Shown: positions 35,406 to 45,400, counted from the stretch's first letter. The stretch: 64,000 nt of DNA from UBA1413 sp964650525 (GCA_964650525.1 CAZYUA010000001.1:62001-126000); one strand, 5' to 3'. Notes: generated from the sequence alone by a model not told the origin. Numbers and translations: made by a program.

Positions 35406-36895
35406 CTATTTCATCTTGAGCCAGGAGACTTCGCGGGGAGCCAGAAACCTCCATTTTCCCCGGGGGATGTTCTTTTTTGTTAAGCCGGCAAAGGAGACCC
35501 GGTCAAGGGCTTTAACCCGGTAGCCGAGGTGTTCAAACATGCGCCTCACAACCCGGTTCCGCCCGGAGTGAATCTCAATACCGACAGTGTCTTTATCGTG
35601 CCCTTCAACAAAGGAGACGGCATCGGCGGCAATAAAACCATCTTCCAGGTCCATACCTTCGGCCAGTTTCCTGATATCTCCGGCCGAAACCGTCCGGTCG
35701 AGAGTTACCTGGTATATTTTTTCAACCTTGTGGGAAGGGTGAGTCAGTCGTTTGGAGAGATCCCCATCGTTGGTCAGGAGCAGAAGTCCGGTTGTGTTCC
35801 GGTCCAGACGGCCTACCGGGTAAATGCGTTCTTCGCAGGCATCCCTCACGATGTCCATAACGGTCCGATCTGCATGAGGATCATCGGTGGTAGTGACGAC
35901 ATCTTTGGGTTTGTTGAGGAGAATGTAGACTCTTCTTTCCGGGGTGATAACACGGTTGTCGAACCGCACTTCGTCGCCGGGTTTTACCTTGGTTCCCAGT
36001 TCAGTAACAATTTGGCCGTTTACCATTACAACACCCGAGGCAATATAGGTGTCGGCTTCTCTGCGGGAGCAGATGCCTGCGTTGGCAATAAACCGGTTCA
36101 GCCGGATCAGGTCTTCTTGTCCCGGCTGTCGTTTACTCTTTTTCCGGTCGCTGGTATAGCCCAGTTCTTGCATCATTTGGTTTCTGGAAGGGCGGTTTCG
36201 CCGGGCGAGGATCAGATTTTTCCTTGATCTGCGCTCCGTTCCGGTGACGTTTACCTCTTCTCCGGATACGGCAGAGTGGCCGGTTCTTAACCGTCGTGGA
36301 GGCCTCTCACCGGTGCTTCTGCTGAAACGGGTCTCCGGCTTGTGTGCGGGATCTGCAGTGCGGCGGCTCCTGAATCCCGGTCTGCCGGCAGAAGAGTCCT
36401 CCATAGCACCGCCGGTGCGGCTTCTGCCGCCACCCATTCCGGGCCTCTCACCGGTGCTTCTGCTGAAACGGGTCTCCGGCTTGCGTGCGGGATCTGCAGT
36501 GCGGCGGCTCCTGAATCCCGGTCTGCCGGCAGAAGAGTCNNNNNNNNNNNNNNNNNNNNNNNNNNNNNNNNNNNNNNNNNNNNNNNNNNNNNNNNNNNNN
36601 NNNNNNNNNNNNNNNNNNNNNNNNNNNNNNNNNNNNNNNGTGCGGGATCTGCAGTGCGGCGGCTCCTGAATCCCGGTCTGCCGGCAGAAGAGTCCTCCAT
36701 AGCACCGCCGGTGCGGCTTCTGCCGCCACCCATTCCGGGCCTCTCAGGCCGCTTCCTTCCCGCTTCCAATGGAGTCCTTCTGTGCACCCTTTTCCCTTCA
36801 TCGGCACCCTTATCACGGCGTATGGACCTGCCGCGTCCCACCATCCTGCCCCGGCTTTCACTTCCCATATATCTTTCCTGGTTATTGCGCTGCAA
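35406..36895 (-). CDS. RluB/RsuA-family pseudouridine synthase with repetitive basic N-terminus, interrupted by assembly gap
   Basis: The C-terminal ~240 residues hold an S4 domain (R-L-N-R-F-I-A-N-A-G-I-C-S-R-R-E-A) and the catalytic core G-R-L-D-R-N-T-T-G-L-L-L-L-T-N-D-G with the active Asp, so it should modify 23S or 16S rRNA. Before it lies a long Arg/Gly/Ser-rich extension built of 47-residue repeats. The 100 N inside the extension put the two sides in different frames, but repeat phase predicts a true gap of 86+141n bases, and any such value restores one frame from the ATG at 36895 to the stop at 35406. The start is the first Met of the N-terminal piece (M-Q-R-N-N-Q-E-R-Y). Basic low-complexity tails on RluB-type proteins are common in Bacteroidota. 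Confidence 0.85.
36301..36746 (-). repeat. 141-bp in-frame tandem repeat
   Basis: Copy 1 at 36301-36441, copy 2 from 36442 (cut at 36539), and a third partial copy 36640-36746 after the gap; identity is near complete (one T/C difference near 36343/36484). The unit encodes 47 residues rich in Arg, Gly, Ser and Pro. True copy number is unknown because assembly stopped inside the array. Confidence 0.93.
36540..36639. other. Assembly gap (100 N)
   Basis: Exactly 100 N, a common placeholder for unknown length. It lies inside the 141-bp tandem array, which explains the failed assembly. Repeat phase gives 86+141n missing bases. Confidence 0.95.
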
Positions 36896-37054
36896 AGGTC
36901 GTAAAAATTATGCCCCCGGCAACATGCCCAGCATAAAAACATAGGGTAATCCCTTGATCAAACAAATCATTAAATCCGTTTCTAATTCAGCCGGCACGCA
37001 CAGGGCTTTTTCAAAATATCGTATATTTACTTATTTATATTAATAAGGCAGGAT

Positions 37055-37825
37055 ATGCAATCACACGAAATTGACTACAAAATTATCGGAGAGGGAGTGC
37101 AACTGGTGGAGATTGAACTGGACCCAGGGGAGACGGTCATCGCTGAAGCCGGTGCCATGCTTTACATGGAAGACGGAATCGGTTACACAGCCAAAATGGG
37201 TGATGGCACCAACCCGAAAGCAGGGCTGTTCGACAAGCTGCTGGCTGCCGGATCACGCGTAATAACGGGTGAGTCGCTTTTCATAACCCATTTCACCAAC
37301 CAGGCGTATGGCAAAAGAAAGGTGGCCTTTGCCTCTCCCTATCCCGGCACCATCCTGCCCCTGGACCTTAAGGAACTGCGCGGAACGGTCGTTGTACAGA
37401 AGGATGCCTTCTTGTGCGCTGCCTTGGGGACCAAAGTGTCGGTCACCTTTAACCGGAAACTGGGTGCCGGTTTTTTCGGGGGCGAAGGCTTTATCCTTCA
37501 GCAGTTGCAAGGCGATGGCAAAGCATTTGTCCATGCCGGCGGTACAGTGATCGAACGGGTACTGAACAACGAAATCCTCAGGGTAGATACCGGTTGCATC
37601 GTTGGGTTTGAACCCCAGATCCAATACAGCATTGAACAGGCAGGAAACCTCCGCTCCATGGTTTTTGGCGGTGAGGGGATCTTCCTGGCTACTCTCCGGG
37701 GAACCGGCAAAGTGTGGTTGCAAAGCATGCCCATCGGCAAACTGATCAGCAAATTATCGGTTTTCGGAGCTAATGCCCGAAAAGAGGGAGGTGCCGGGTT
37801 GCTGGGGAAGATCCTGGAAGGTTAA
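37055..37825 (+). CDS. TIGR00266 / AIM24-family protein
   Basis: 256 residues. Features of the family: V-E-I-E-L-D-P-G-E-T-V-I-A-E-A-G-A-M-L-Y-M at about 18-38, F-I-T-H-F-T-N near 75, F-F-G-G-E-G-F near 142 and V-W-L-Q-S-M-P near 225. A beta-sandwich of unknown function; the yeast relative AIM24 is mitochondrial. The last 4 bp overlap the convergent dGTPase gene. Confidence 0.9.
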   Translation: MQSHEIDYKIIGEGVQLVEIELDPGETVIAEAGAMLYMEDGIGYTAKMGDGTNPKAGLFDKLLAAGSRVITGESLFITHFTNQAYGKRKVAFASPYPGTILPLDLKELRGTVVVQKDAFLCAALGTKVSVTFNRKLGAGFFGGEGFILQQLQGDGKAFVHAGGTVIERVLNNEILRVDTGCIVGFEPQIQYSIEQAGNLRSMVFGGEGIFLATLRGTGKVWLQSMPIGKLISKLSVFGANARKEGGAGLLGKILEG

Positions 37826-39162
37826 CCGATCTCGGGTAAACTGATCCCTTTGATCTTCCGGTATAATTCCAGTGCATATACGTCGCTCATTCCGGAAATA
37901 AAGTCAATGGCTGCCTGAATCTTGTTATAGGGTGATTCGTTAACAGGCTCGTACTGCCCGGGCATCAGCATGAGAATTTTCCTGCTCACGGTTTTTCCGG
38001 GATGAAGCAACGCTTCAGTGAACTCTTCCAGCAGGGTGCCGATAATTTTATACCCTGCAATTTCGATTTCCACAACGGTCCGGTGGTTGTAGATTTTGGC
38101 CATGGAGATGTCCTGGACATGCCGGACCGCAAGCAGGAAATCTTCAGAAATGTTGTTAAGGAGCGATCCTGCGAAGGTGCCGTTCAGGATTTGATCGTGC
38201 ATCCGGACGAATACGGAGTAACACTCTCTGGTTAGTTCCCCTATGACGCCGGCCCGGAGGTAGCTGATCTGCTCATTGGGATCGGAAACCCTGCTGAGGG
38301 TGGTGTGAATTTCGTCGATTCGTTTATCCGGGCTATTCCGGAAAAAGGTCATAAGGAGGTTCCTGGTTTCAGTAAAGTCAAGAATGCCCAATTTAAAGGC
38401 ATCTTCGACATCCATTACCTGATAGCAGATGTCATCGGCTGCTTCCACCAGGTAAACAAGGGGATGACGGGCTCCGGAAAGGGGTTCTTCAGTCACCACA
38501 GGAATGTTCATATCGGTGGCGACTTTAAGCCAGGTAGCCTTCTCCGTTTGGAAAAAGCCGAATTTTGGGTGCGTGGCAGCCAGCGACTCATAAGGATATT
38601 TCACAATACTGGCCAGGGTGGTGTAGGTAAGCGCGAATCCTCCGGGTCGTTTTCCGCGGAATGGATGAGTCAGCAGCCTGAAGGAGTTGGCATTGCCGTC
38701 GAAATGGGTAAAATCTCTCCATTCAGCTTCCGACAGGAGATTCCTGTAATCCTGGCCTGCCCCGTTGGTGAAAAAGTTGGCTATGGCTGATTCGCCGGAA
38801 TGTCCAAACGGGGGGTTCCCCAGGTCATGGGCCAGGCAGGCCGCCGATACCGCAGCCCCCGTATTGGCCAACATAATCGGATCAGTTATCAGGTTCTGCC
38901 GGAACAGCATCTCCCCGAGCCGGTTTCCCAGACTGCGCCCCACACTGGCCACTTCCAGTGTATGGGTGAGCCGGTTGTGTACGAATACCCTGCCTGGTAA
39001 AGGAAATACCTGCGTTTTATTTTGCATTCTCCGGAATGCAGCGGAAAAAATGATCCGGTCATAGTCTCTCTGGAACTGGCTGCGGTCTTCATTGCGCAGA
39101 GGATCCTCCTCTGCTGCTTCCTGACCCAGCCGCCGGGTGGTTAACAAATCATTCCAGTTCAT
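37822..39162 (-). CDS. dgt: Deoxyguanosinetriphosphate triphosphohydrolase
   Basis: About 446 residues from the ATG at 39162 (M-N-W-N-D-L-L); an ATG two codons earlier (39168) is an alternative. HD-domain metal ligands: H in R-L-T-H-T-L-E-V-A near 67 and the H-D pair in C-L-A-H-D-L-G-N-P-P-F-G-H near 112-113; E-D-R-S-Q-F-Q-R-D-Y-D-R-I near the start is diagnostic of dGTPases. Hydrolyses dGTP to deoxyguanosine and triphosphate. Stands alone on minus. Confidence 0.95.
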   Translation of the reverse strand: MNWNDLLTTRRLGQEAAEEDPLRNEDRSQFQRDYDRIIFSAAFRRMQNKTQVFPLPGRVFVHNRLTHTLEVASVGRSLGNRLGEMLFRQNLITDPIMLANTGAAVSAACLAHDLGNPPFGHSGESAIANFFTNGAGQDYRNLLSEAEWRDFTHFDGNANSFRLLTHPFRGKRPGGFALTYTTLASIVKYPYESLAATHPKFGFFQTEKATWLKVATDMNIPVVTEEPLSGARHPLVYLVEAADDICYQVMDVEDAFKLGILDFTETRNLLMTFFRNSPDKRIDEIHTTLSRVSDPNEQISYLRAGVIGELTRECYSVFVRMHDQILNGTFAGSLLNNISEDFLLAVRHVQDISMAKIYNHRTVVEIEIAGYKIIGTLLEEFTEALLHPGKTVSRKILMLMPGQYEPVNESPYNKIQAAIDFISGMSDVYALELYRKIKGISLPEIG

Positions 39163-39280
39163 ACACATGTAATCGTTTTAATCGTTATGGGATAAATTCC
39201 CCGCCGCTCCGGGGCGCAAAATTCAATACGTAATCCGTCAGAATACTCCGCTGTTTGCGGCGGGGTAGTTCATGCAGGGT

Positions 39281-39991
39281 TCAGAATACCCGGGGATTCT
39301 CTTTTTTCACTTCCTGTGCCAGCCTGCGGGCCTGACCGCCGGTTACCGCATCAAGCATCTGCCAGAAGGCCGGACCATGGTTTTTTACCCGTGTATGGAC
39401 CAGTTCATGTAACAGGATGAAGTCGGTCAGAGAAGCCGGAAGCCTCATCAAATGCAGGTTCAGGCTGATGTGATTGCGCGCTGAACAACTTCCCCAGTTG
39501 CTCCGGTTATTTCGTATCGTAATCCGGTTGTACCGGAATCCGTGCTTTTGAGCCAGTTCCGCAATCCTGCCGGGAAGAAATGCCTGCGCCTCTAACCGGT
39601 AAATTTCCGTCATTACGTTTTTCATCACCTCACGGAACTCCGTCGATTGCATGGAAGTCCCCTCCGGTATCCCGACCAGAACCCGGCTCCCGTTGATCCT
39701 GAAACTGAAACTGCCAGGTTGCTTTTCAAAAGAGACCGTGTGAAAACGGGACTCAACAATACTTTCCGGAGTATAGTCGGGGAGTGCCGGTCTCTTTTCG
39801 GACAGTCTCTCCAGAATCCAGCCGGTTTGCTGACCGGCAAATGCAGCCGCTTCACGGAAAGTTACCCAGACAGGAAAGGATACCAGAATGCTCCTGTCTG
39901 CTTTCACCGTCAACCGGATGTTTCTGGACCGGGAATTTTGCACAAACCTTACATTTCCGAGGGATTTTACCTGAACAACTTTTGTAGCCAT
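39281..39991 (-). CDS. YgjP-like (SprT/WLM-type) zinc metallopeptidase
   Basis: 236 residues from the ATG at 39991 (M-A-T-K-V-V-Q-V); the frame extends 17 codons upstream without family character. The hallmark H-E-L-V-H-T-R-V-K-N-H-G-P-A-F-W near residue 185-200 gives two His ligands, Glu and a third His. N-W-G-S-C-S-A-R precedes it, as in the DUF45/YgjP family. Cytosolic; cellular role unclear. Confidence 0.92.
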   Translation of the reverse strand: MATKVVQVKSLGNVRFVQNSRSRNIRLTVKADRSILVSFPVWVTFREAAAFAGQQTGWILERLSEKRPALPDYTPESIVESRFHTVSFEKQPGSFSFRINGSRVLVGIPEGTSMQSTEFREVMKNVMTEIYRLEAQAFLPGRIAELAQKHGFRYNRITIRNNRSNWGSCSARNHISLNLHLMRLPASLTDFILLHELVHTRVKNHGPAFWQMLDAVTGGQARRLAQEVKKENPRVF

Positions 39992-40049
39992 CCGTATATA
40001 CAACTGCATTCGGCAACCAAAGATACATATATTGAAATACAATCAGGAT

Positions 40050-40748
40050 ATGGAAGCCTTCGCCTCACTCCTTAAACAGGAAACGTTGCTGCCACTCCAG
40101 GATATGGTTATTCCCGGCAGCCTGGCCTTTGAATCACTCAATCCTTTTCCAGGGTACTACAGCGAAAGTCCCGATAGCCCTCCACCGGTTTACCTTTACC
40201 TGGCGGTTGACAAAAACTACCGGATGGATGAGGTTTTACGGGCTGCACAGGCAGCCGAAACCCGGTTTGAGGCGACGTTTGATGTGGCAAAAGCGGTCCT
40301 GACCCTGGGCGGAGAGGAATTGCCGGCTCTGCGACTCCGGCATTTCGGAGCGTATGGACTGGTGCAACCCTTGCAGGAAGCCTTTATAAAACAGGGGATT
40401 GGCTGTCTGAAAAAAACAGGAAGACAAAAGGAGGTTCCCGCCCTGGTGAGAATCATCAAAATGATCTCTCTGCAGAAGGTCGATGAGGGTATCTATACCG
40501 ATCTGAAAGAAGATTTTCACGGATACGCGACCATTCCGGAATACCTTCCCTGGCCCCAGTTCGAACGGGTTACCCGGCAGGTTAAGTATAACTGGTTCGG
40601 CAGCAAATTCGACGCTGCCATAGGATCGTTCTACCTGGATAAACGGCTGCACGAATTCGTAAGGATCTATTCCACAGTTCTTACTGCCAGGTATATGAAT
40701 GATATCCGGAACCTCTATCTGGAAAAACTGAGCCATCCGCTGGAATAG
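40050..40748 (+). CDS. Hypothetical protein
   Basis: 232 residues from the ATG at 40050 (M-E-A-F-A-S-L-L); an in-frame ATG at 40032 is also possible. No signal peptide or membrane segment. Mixed alpha/beta composition, with an aromatic-rich C-terminal half (Y-N-W-F-G-S-K-F-D-A-A-I-G-S-F-Y). Codon usage matches the neighbours, so it is probably real. I recognise no family. Divergent from the YgjP-like gene with a 58-bp gap. Confidence 0.7.
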   Translation: MEAFASLLKQETLLPLQDMVIPGSLAFESLNPFPGYYSESPDSPPPVYLYLAVDKNYRMDEVLRAAQAAETRFEATFDVAKAVLTLGGEELPALRLRHFGAYGLVQPLQEAFIKQGIGCLKKTGRQKEVPALVRIIKMISLQKVDEGIYTDLKEDFHGYATIPEYLPWPQFERVTRQVKYNWFGSKFDAAIGSFYLDKRLHEFVRIYSTVLTARYMNDIRNLYLEKLSHPLE

Positions 40749-40852
40749 CTGCGCAGTGAGGGGAGCCTTTGTTTATAAAGATCTGGCATCCCGAATCAGG
40801 CACTTCGTACGGATCCGGAGCATCTTTTTGCGGCCGTAAGTGGCCACCAGTT

Positions 40853-41590
40853 TTATTTTAACCCGGTGTTCCCGTTTTCAAAAGCCATGAAAAGCCGGTT
40901 GAAATGGTTCTCCAGATGGCGCCGCATCGCTTTCCGGAATTTTCCCGGATTCCGTTTTCTCAGGATATCCACCAGTTCCTTGTGGGAAACATAGTGTTTG
41001 GAGGGAAGCATGATAGCAATTAATCCGCTGGAATAGACATAGTTGAAAACGGGTAGCAGCATGCTCTGGAATCCTTTCAGGGTTTCATTCCCGGTGATTT
41101 CATAGAGCTTTCCGTGGAACCTGATTTCATAGTCGATATCAAACAAGGTGTCGTGTGAATGGTAATCCTCATTCCGGACAATATCAGCCAGTTCTTCAAT
41201 ATCCTGGTCCGTAGCCCGTTTGACCACCAGGTCAGCCATTCCCACTTCAAGGACCAGCCTCAGTTCGAAGGAATCTTTCAGGGACTGTTGATTCAGAATG
41301 TTGGGAATCATTGATTTTTGAAGGATTTGGGGCAAGTCGGGACTTTTGATCAGGGTCCCCTTGTGTTTGATCGATTCGATGAGTCCCACGGTTTTGAGCC
41401 GGTTCAATGACTCCCTGATCACGGTGCGGCTAACCCCCATGGCTTGCGCCAATTCGATCTCCTTGGGGATGACATCCCCCGGGCTTAAGTTTTTACGGAT
41501 AAAAAAATCGATCAGATTCCTTTCAACCTGGTCAACCAGGCTCCGGGTATCGACCGCCTGAATCCCCGAAACAAATTCTTCTGTATTCAT
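40853..41590 (-). CDS. FadR-family GntR transcriptional regulator (candidate sialic-acid regulator)
   Basis: 245 residues. Winged helix at about 28-85 (L-S-P-G-D-V-I-P-K-E-I-E-L-A-Q-A-M-G-V-S-type, R-E-S-L-N-R-L), then an FCD ligand domain at about 100-230 with putative metal residues (D, H in F-H-G-K-L-Y-E, and H near 210). Divergent from the sialic-acid operon; two matching inverted repeats lie between them. It plays the part NanR has in Enterobacteria, but orthology is not shown. Its ATG lies in an arm of dispersed element copy 2. Confidence 0.9.
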   Translation of the reverse strand: MNTEEFVSGIQAVDTRSLVDQVERNLIDFFIRKNLSPGDVIPKEIELAQAMGVSRTVIRESLNRLKTVGLIESIKHKGTLIKSPDLPQILQKSMIPNILNQQSLKDSFELRLVLEVGMADLVVKRATDQDIEELADIVRNEDYHSHDTLFDIDYEIRFHGKLYEITGNETLKGFQSMLLPVFNYVYSSGLIAIMLPSKHYVSHKELVDILRKRNPGKFRKAMRRHLENHFNRLFMAFENGNTGLK

Positions 41591-41699
41591 CTGTTTAAAA
41601 TATTTCGTTACTGTGGTGAATTCATTGAAACAGATGTAATACCCCTGTAGTTAATCATCACGGTTGGTGCACAATTAATGCATGGGTATTTCATTATTT
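41585..41699 (-). repeat. Dispersed ~115-bp element, copy 2 (gene leader)
   Basis: Left arm 41588-41596, middle arm 41628-41647, right arm 41681-41699. Left and middle pair perfectly (CATCTGTTT / AAACAGATG). Middle and right pair over 9 of 10 positions in the ACCC/GGGT part; the outer right arm is degenerate. The minus-strand ATG in the left arm (41590) starts the GntR gene. TTAATCATCACGGTTG is shared with copy 1. Confidence 0.8.
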
Positions 41700-41729
41700 C
41701 AATTTTTTGGACCGGTGTATAACATTCGA

Positions 41730-41737
41730 CAAATATA
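41730..41737 (-). promoter_or_regulatory. Candidate -7 box of the GntR gene
   Basis: On minus the sequence is TATATTTG, matching TAnnTTTG. Operator-like repeat 1 (41756-41770) occupies the place of its -33 element, which would fit autoregulation. The transcript would begin about 130 nt before the ATG and carry the whole dispersed element. Confidence 0.45.
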
Positions 41738-41755
41738 GTCAAAAAGATCGCGTTT

Positions 41756-41770
41756 ATATGTCATACATAA
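41756..41770. promoter_or_regulatory. Operator-like inverted repeat 1
   Basis: ATATGTCATACATAA, 14 of 15 identical to repeat 2 at 41946. The core GT-CAT-AC fits the GT-N3-AC core of FadR-type operators. Likely bound by the adjacent GntR regulator. Confidence 0.55.
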
Positions 41771-41909
41771 AAAAAATATTTTATTATGTAAATAATGGCC
41801 TGAGGAGCCTATTTCTGCCATTTGCGTGATGACAAAAAATCCGACACAAACTGTTAAACAAAATTCGGAAAAAAAACTTAAAAAAACTTAAAAAAATAGG
41901 GGTAAAAAA

Positions 41910-41940
41910 TTTGCACTTCTGGCAGTTACTGTTATCTTTG
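41910..41940 (+). promoter_or_regulatory. Bacteroidota promoter of the sialic-acid operon
   Basis: TTTG at 41910-41913 and TATCTTTG at 41933-41940, separated by 19 nt, match both consensus elements. Transcription should start near 41947, inside operator-like repeat 2. Poly-A tracts lie just upstream (41871-41909). Confidence 0.75.
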
Positions 41941-41945
41941 CTGCG

Positions 41946-41960
41946 TTATGTCATACATAA
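41946..41960. promoter_or_regulatory. Operator-like inverted repeat 2
   Basis: TTATGT-CAT-ACATAA is a perfect 6-bp inverted repeat with a 3-bp spacer, placed at the predicted start of transcription of susC. A repressor bound here would block initiation. Confidence 0.65.
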
Positions 41961-41996
41961 GACTAATTGTACTATTTAATTATTAATTCAAATGCT

Positions 41997-44900
41997 ATGA
42001 ACAGAATTTTTGTATTGAAGCCGCTACTCCTGGTACTGGCAGTTCTGCTCTCGATGGGGCAGGCTTTTGCCCAGAAGACGGTGACCGGTACGGTGACCGA
42101 CGCACGCGACCGCTCCACGTTACCGGGTGTGAACATTGTGGTGGTGGGCACGACGGTGGGAACCATTACCGACCTTGACGGTAACTTCTCCCTGGCCATC
42201 CCTGCCGATGCCCAACAGCTGACATTCTCCATGATGGGGTATGTATCCCAAACGTTCCCCATCGGGGAAAATACGGTATTTAATGTAGAATTATCTGAAG
42301 ACACCAAATCAATTGATGAAGTCGTGGTAGTGGGATATGGTACCCAGAAGAGAAGCACCATTACGGGATCTGTGGCTAAAATGGATGCCCGGCTGCTCGA
42401 AACCGGAGTCCGTTCCAACCCGGCACAGGCACTGGCAGGTTCGATTCCCGGCTTAAGGGTGGCTACCACCACAGGTCGCCCCGGCTCCCTGCCCTCGATT
42501 GTGTTGAGGGGAGGTACCAACTTCGATGGCTCGGGAAGTCCCCTGATTATCATGGACGGACAGGTCCGCGGATCGATGAGCGACATTAACCCCGAAGAGA
42601 TTGCCAGTATCGAAGTCCTCAAAGATGCTTCGGCCACGGCCATCTATGGGGCAAGGGCCAACAACGGGGTGATCCTGATTACCTCAAAAAGGGGTAAAGC
42701 CGGTGCCGCCCAGGTCAATGTGAAGGTTAAAAGGGGCGTCAATTATTTGAATGTTCCCTATGAATTTGAAGATGCAGCAGGATATATTAAGTGGGCCCGT
42801 CTGGGTGCCGAACAGGCGATCAAGAACGGCACCCTGGCCGTCACCAATGTGGCCGGTGTAGGTCCTCGCGGCACCGGCAACCAGTACAGGGATGCCCAGG
42901 GGAATATCCTCGACGGGAATTACAATTCCACGGCGATCTGGAGTGTCATGCGATTAAATGATACCAACAGGGAATTGCTGTCCCAACCCGGATGGCAACA
43001 GATGAAAGACCCCATCAAAACCAATGCACAAGGAAACTATGATCCCAACGGGACCAATTATGATCTGATTTACAAGGATTTTAACTATGGCGACTATGGT
43101 TTAAATAAAACCGCCATTACGCGGATTACAATGTGAGTGTGACCGGGGGAAATGACCGGGGCAAGTACTTTAGCAACATCGGTTATTATGATGAAGGCGG
43201 ATTGTCCTTGGCTACCTTTTACAACAGGCTGAATTTTGCGTTCAACGGGGATTACAAAGTCAACGACTGGCTGACTTCGGAAAGCGGAATCCAGTTTGCC
43301 AGGGCCAAGTGGAGAGATGAGTCCCTCCAGAACGGTGAAGCCAATTACTGGGCCAGAATGCTCTCGGCACCTCCAACCATGCGGGGTACCAATGCGAAAG
43401 GGGAGTGGATTCTTGGCCGCGATGCCAGTGATGGAAATCCGGCGTTTAACATTGACAAATACAAAAGGAATAACCAATCCGATAAATTCACCCTCAACCA
43501 GGCCATCAGGGCTGACATTCTGAAAGGTCTGTATGTGAAGCTCAGTGCCATCCTGATGTACGATGAGTACTTCCAGGAATCTTTTAATAAAGACTTCCGC
43601 ACCACAATCATGAGTTTGACCAATCCTAATGCGGGCTGGAACAGGACCAGAGAATCCAAGGCTGAATTCGGCCGCACGACCCGGCAAACCTACAACGCCA
43701 TCGCCAATTACTCATTCGATTTTCTGGAAAAAAACCACATCGATGCCATGGCCGGGGGAGAGTTTTATGATTCTTACTATACGGGTGTTTTTGCTTTAGG
43801 ACAACTTGCTCCTACCGACGACTTCCAGGATTTGGGCCTGACCAAGAATAATGCGGAACAACAAACCCGCAGCACCGATTCATGGCACAGCAGGGAAAGG
43901 ATCATGTCGGGATTTGGCCGCGTGAATTATGCCTATGATGAAAAGTACCTCTTAACCTTCACCATCCGGAGGGACGGTTACTCCAGACTCCTGGGAGACA
44001 ACCGCTATGGTACCTTCCCCGCTTTTTCGGCAGGCTGGCTGCTTCATAAAGAACGGTTTATGGCACAGACCCAGGATTGGCTTTCTCATTTGAAACTGAG
44101 GGCAAGCTGGGGTAAAAACGGGAACGTTGGTGGAATCGGAACCTATGAATTGCAGGGTTCCTATGGCTCCCAGACGGCATACAACGGCGTCATCGGCTTT
44201 CTGCAATCCGGAATTGCCAATCCCACTTTGAGATGGGAGAAGTCAAACACTGTGGAAGTCGGCGCCGACATGGGTTTCCTCGACAACAAGATCTATGCAT
44301 CGATCTCGGCTTATAACCGTATTACAGAGGATAAAATTGCCAATGTCGATTTACCCACTTCCTCCGGGATCTCCAGTGTGCGTACCAATAACGGGAGCAT
44401 GAGAAACCGTGGGGTTGAACTTGAGGTTGACTATAAAGTCATCCAGAAGAAGGATCTGAAATGGCAGATTGGGCTCAATGGAGCCTGGGGTAAAAATACA
44501 ATCCTGAAACTTCCTTTTAACGGGAATGTAAATAACCGGCAGGGAGGCCAGCAGATTTATGATCCCAATTCAGGCAGTATCATCTGGGTAGGCGGTTACC
44601 AGGAAGGCCAGGAGTGGGGTGAAGTATTCGGATTTGTCAGCGAAGGGATCATCAGAACTCCGGATGATCTGGCGAAATACAATAAGATAGACCTGGCAGC
44701 CGGACAAGCCTGGTATGGTGCTTCAGCCGGGAAACGGGTCGCCAGCCAGAAACTGATGACCGAGCGGGGTTTGACCGTGGCATCAGGATGGATCGCAACA
44801 CGCCAGGGCGACATGATGTGGAAAGACATTGATAAGAATGACACGATCGATACCCGCGACATGACATCCCTGGGCCGGCAGCTTCCCCGCATCACCGGTG

Positions 44901-45370
44901 GCTTCAATTCAACCCTCACCTATAAGGGAGTCAAATTGTTTGCCAGAATGGACTTTGGCTTAGGGCATATTCAGCAGGATCAGATGCACATGTGGGCCTT
45001 GGGCTGCTTCCAGGGGGAATTTGCTCCGACAACTGAAGTGTTTGATACTTGGACACCCGAAAATCCCGATGCGAAATATCCGCGGTATGTGTGGGCCGAC
45101 CAGCTGAATGCCAAGAATTATGACAGGCCCAGCAGCATGTTCTGGAAAAAATCCAACTACCTGTCTTTCAGGGAAATTTCCCTGAGTTACGACCTGCCGT
45201 CTTCTTTGTTGCAAAAAGTGAAGATTCCTAAACTCGTGCTGACTGTTTCAGGGCAGAACCTGGGTTACCTCACTGATAAAATGCTGAATTTCCCCGAACG
45301 TACGGGAAATCAGAATGGGGCATACGTGATTCCGACCCAATTGATCTTTGGCATTGACATTACGTTATAA
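41997..45370 (+). pseudogene. susC: SusC-like TonB-dependent receptor, frameshifted at about 43105-43120
   Basis: Two open pieces, to 43136 and from 43133, make one SusC protein of about 1124 residues if one base is restored. The start at 41997 (M-N-R-I-F-V-L-K-P) gives a signal peptide ending in A-F-A-Q. Then comes a carboxypeptidase-like domain (V-T-G-T-V-T-D-A), the TonB-box-like V-V-V-G-Y-G-T-Q-K, a plug with L-I-I-M-D-G and A-T-A-I-Y-G-A-R-A-N-N-G-V-I-L-I-T, and a barrel. Frame 1 ends I-T-R-I-T-M-stop. Adding one A to the A4 run at 43107-43110 would give N-R-H-Y-A-D-Y-N-V-S-V-T-G-G-N-D, typical SusC sequence. Either a recent mutation or a base-calling error; no other damage is seen. Imports sialylated glycans or Neu5Ac through the outer membrane with SusD. 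Confidence 0.88.
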
Positions 45371-45400
45371 GGTGAAGTTTTATAATTATACCGAAAGAAA

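Noticed and set aside
36301..36746. Repeats that might suggest a CRISPR array
   Set aside because: Units are 141 bp, directly adjacent, without spacers, and in frame with a coding sequence.
36244..36944. Long plus-strand frames across the repeat/gap region
   Set aside because: They are antisense to the basic N-terminus of the pseudouridine synthase, run through N and have no family resemblance.
39199..39217. CCCCG/CGGGG hairpin as a terminator
   Set aside because: Stem of only five pairs and no T-tract on either strand.
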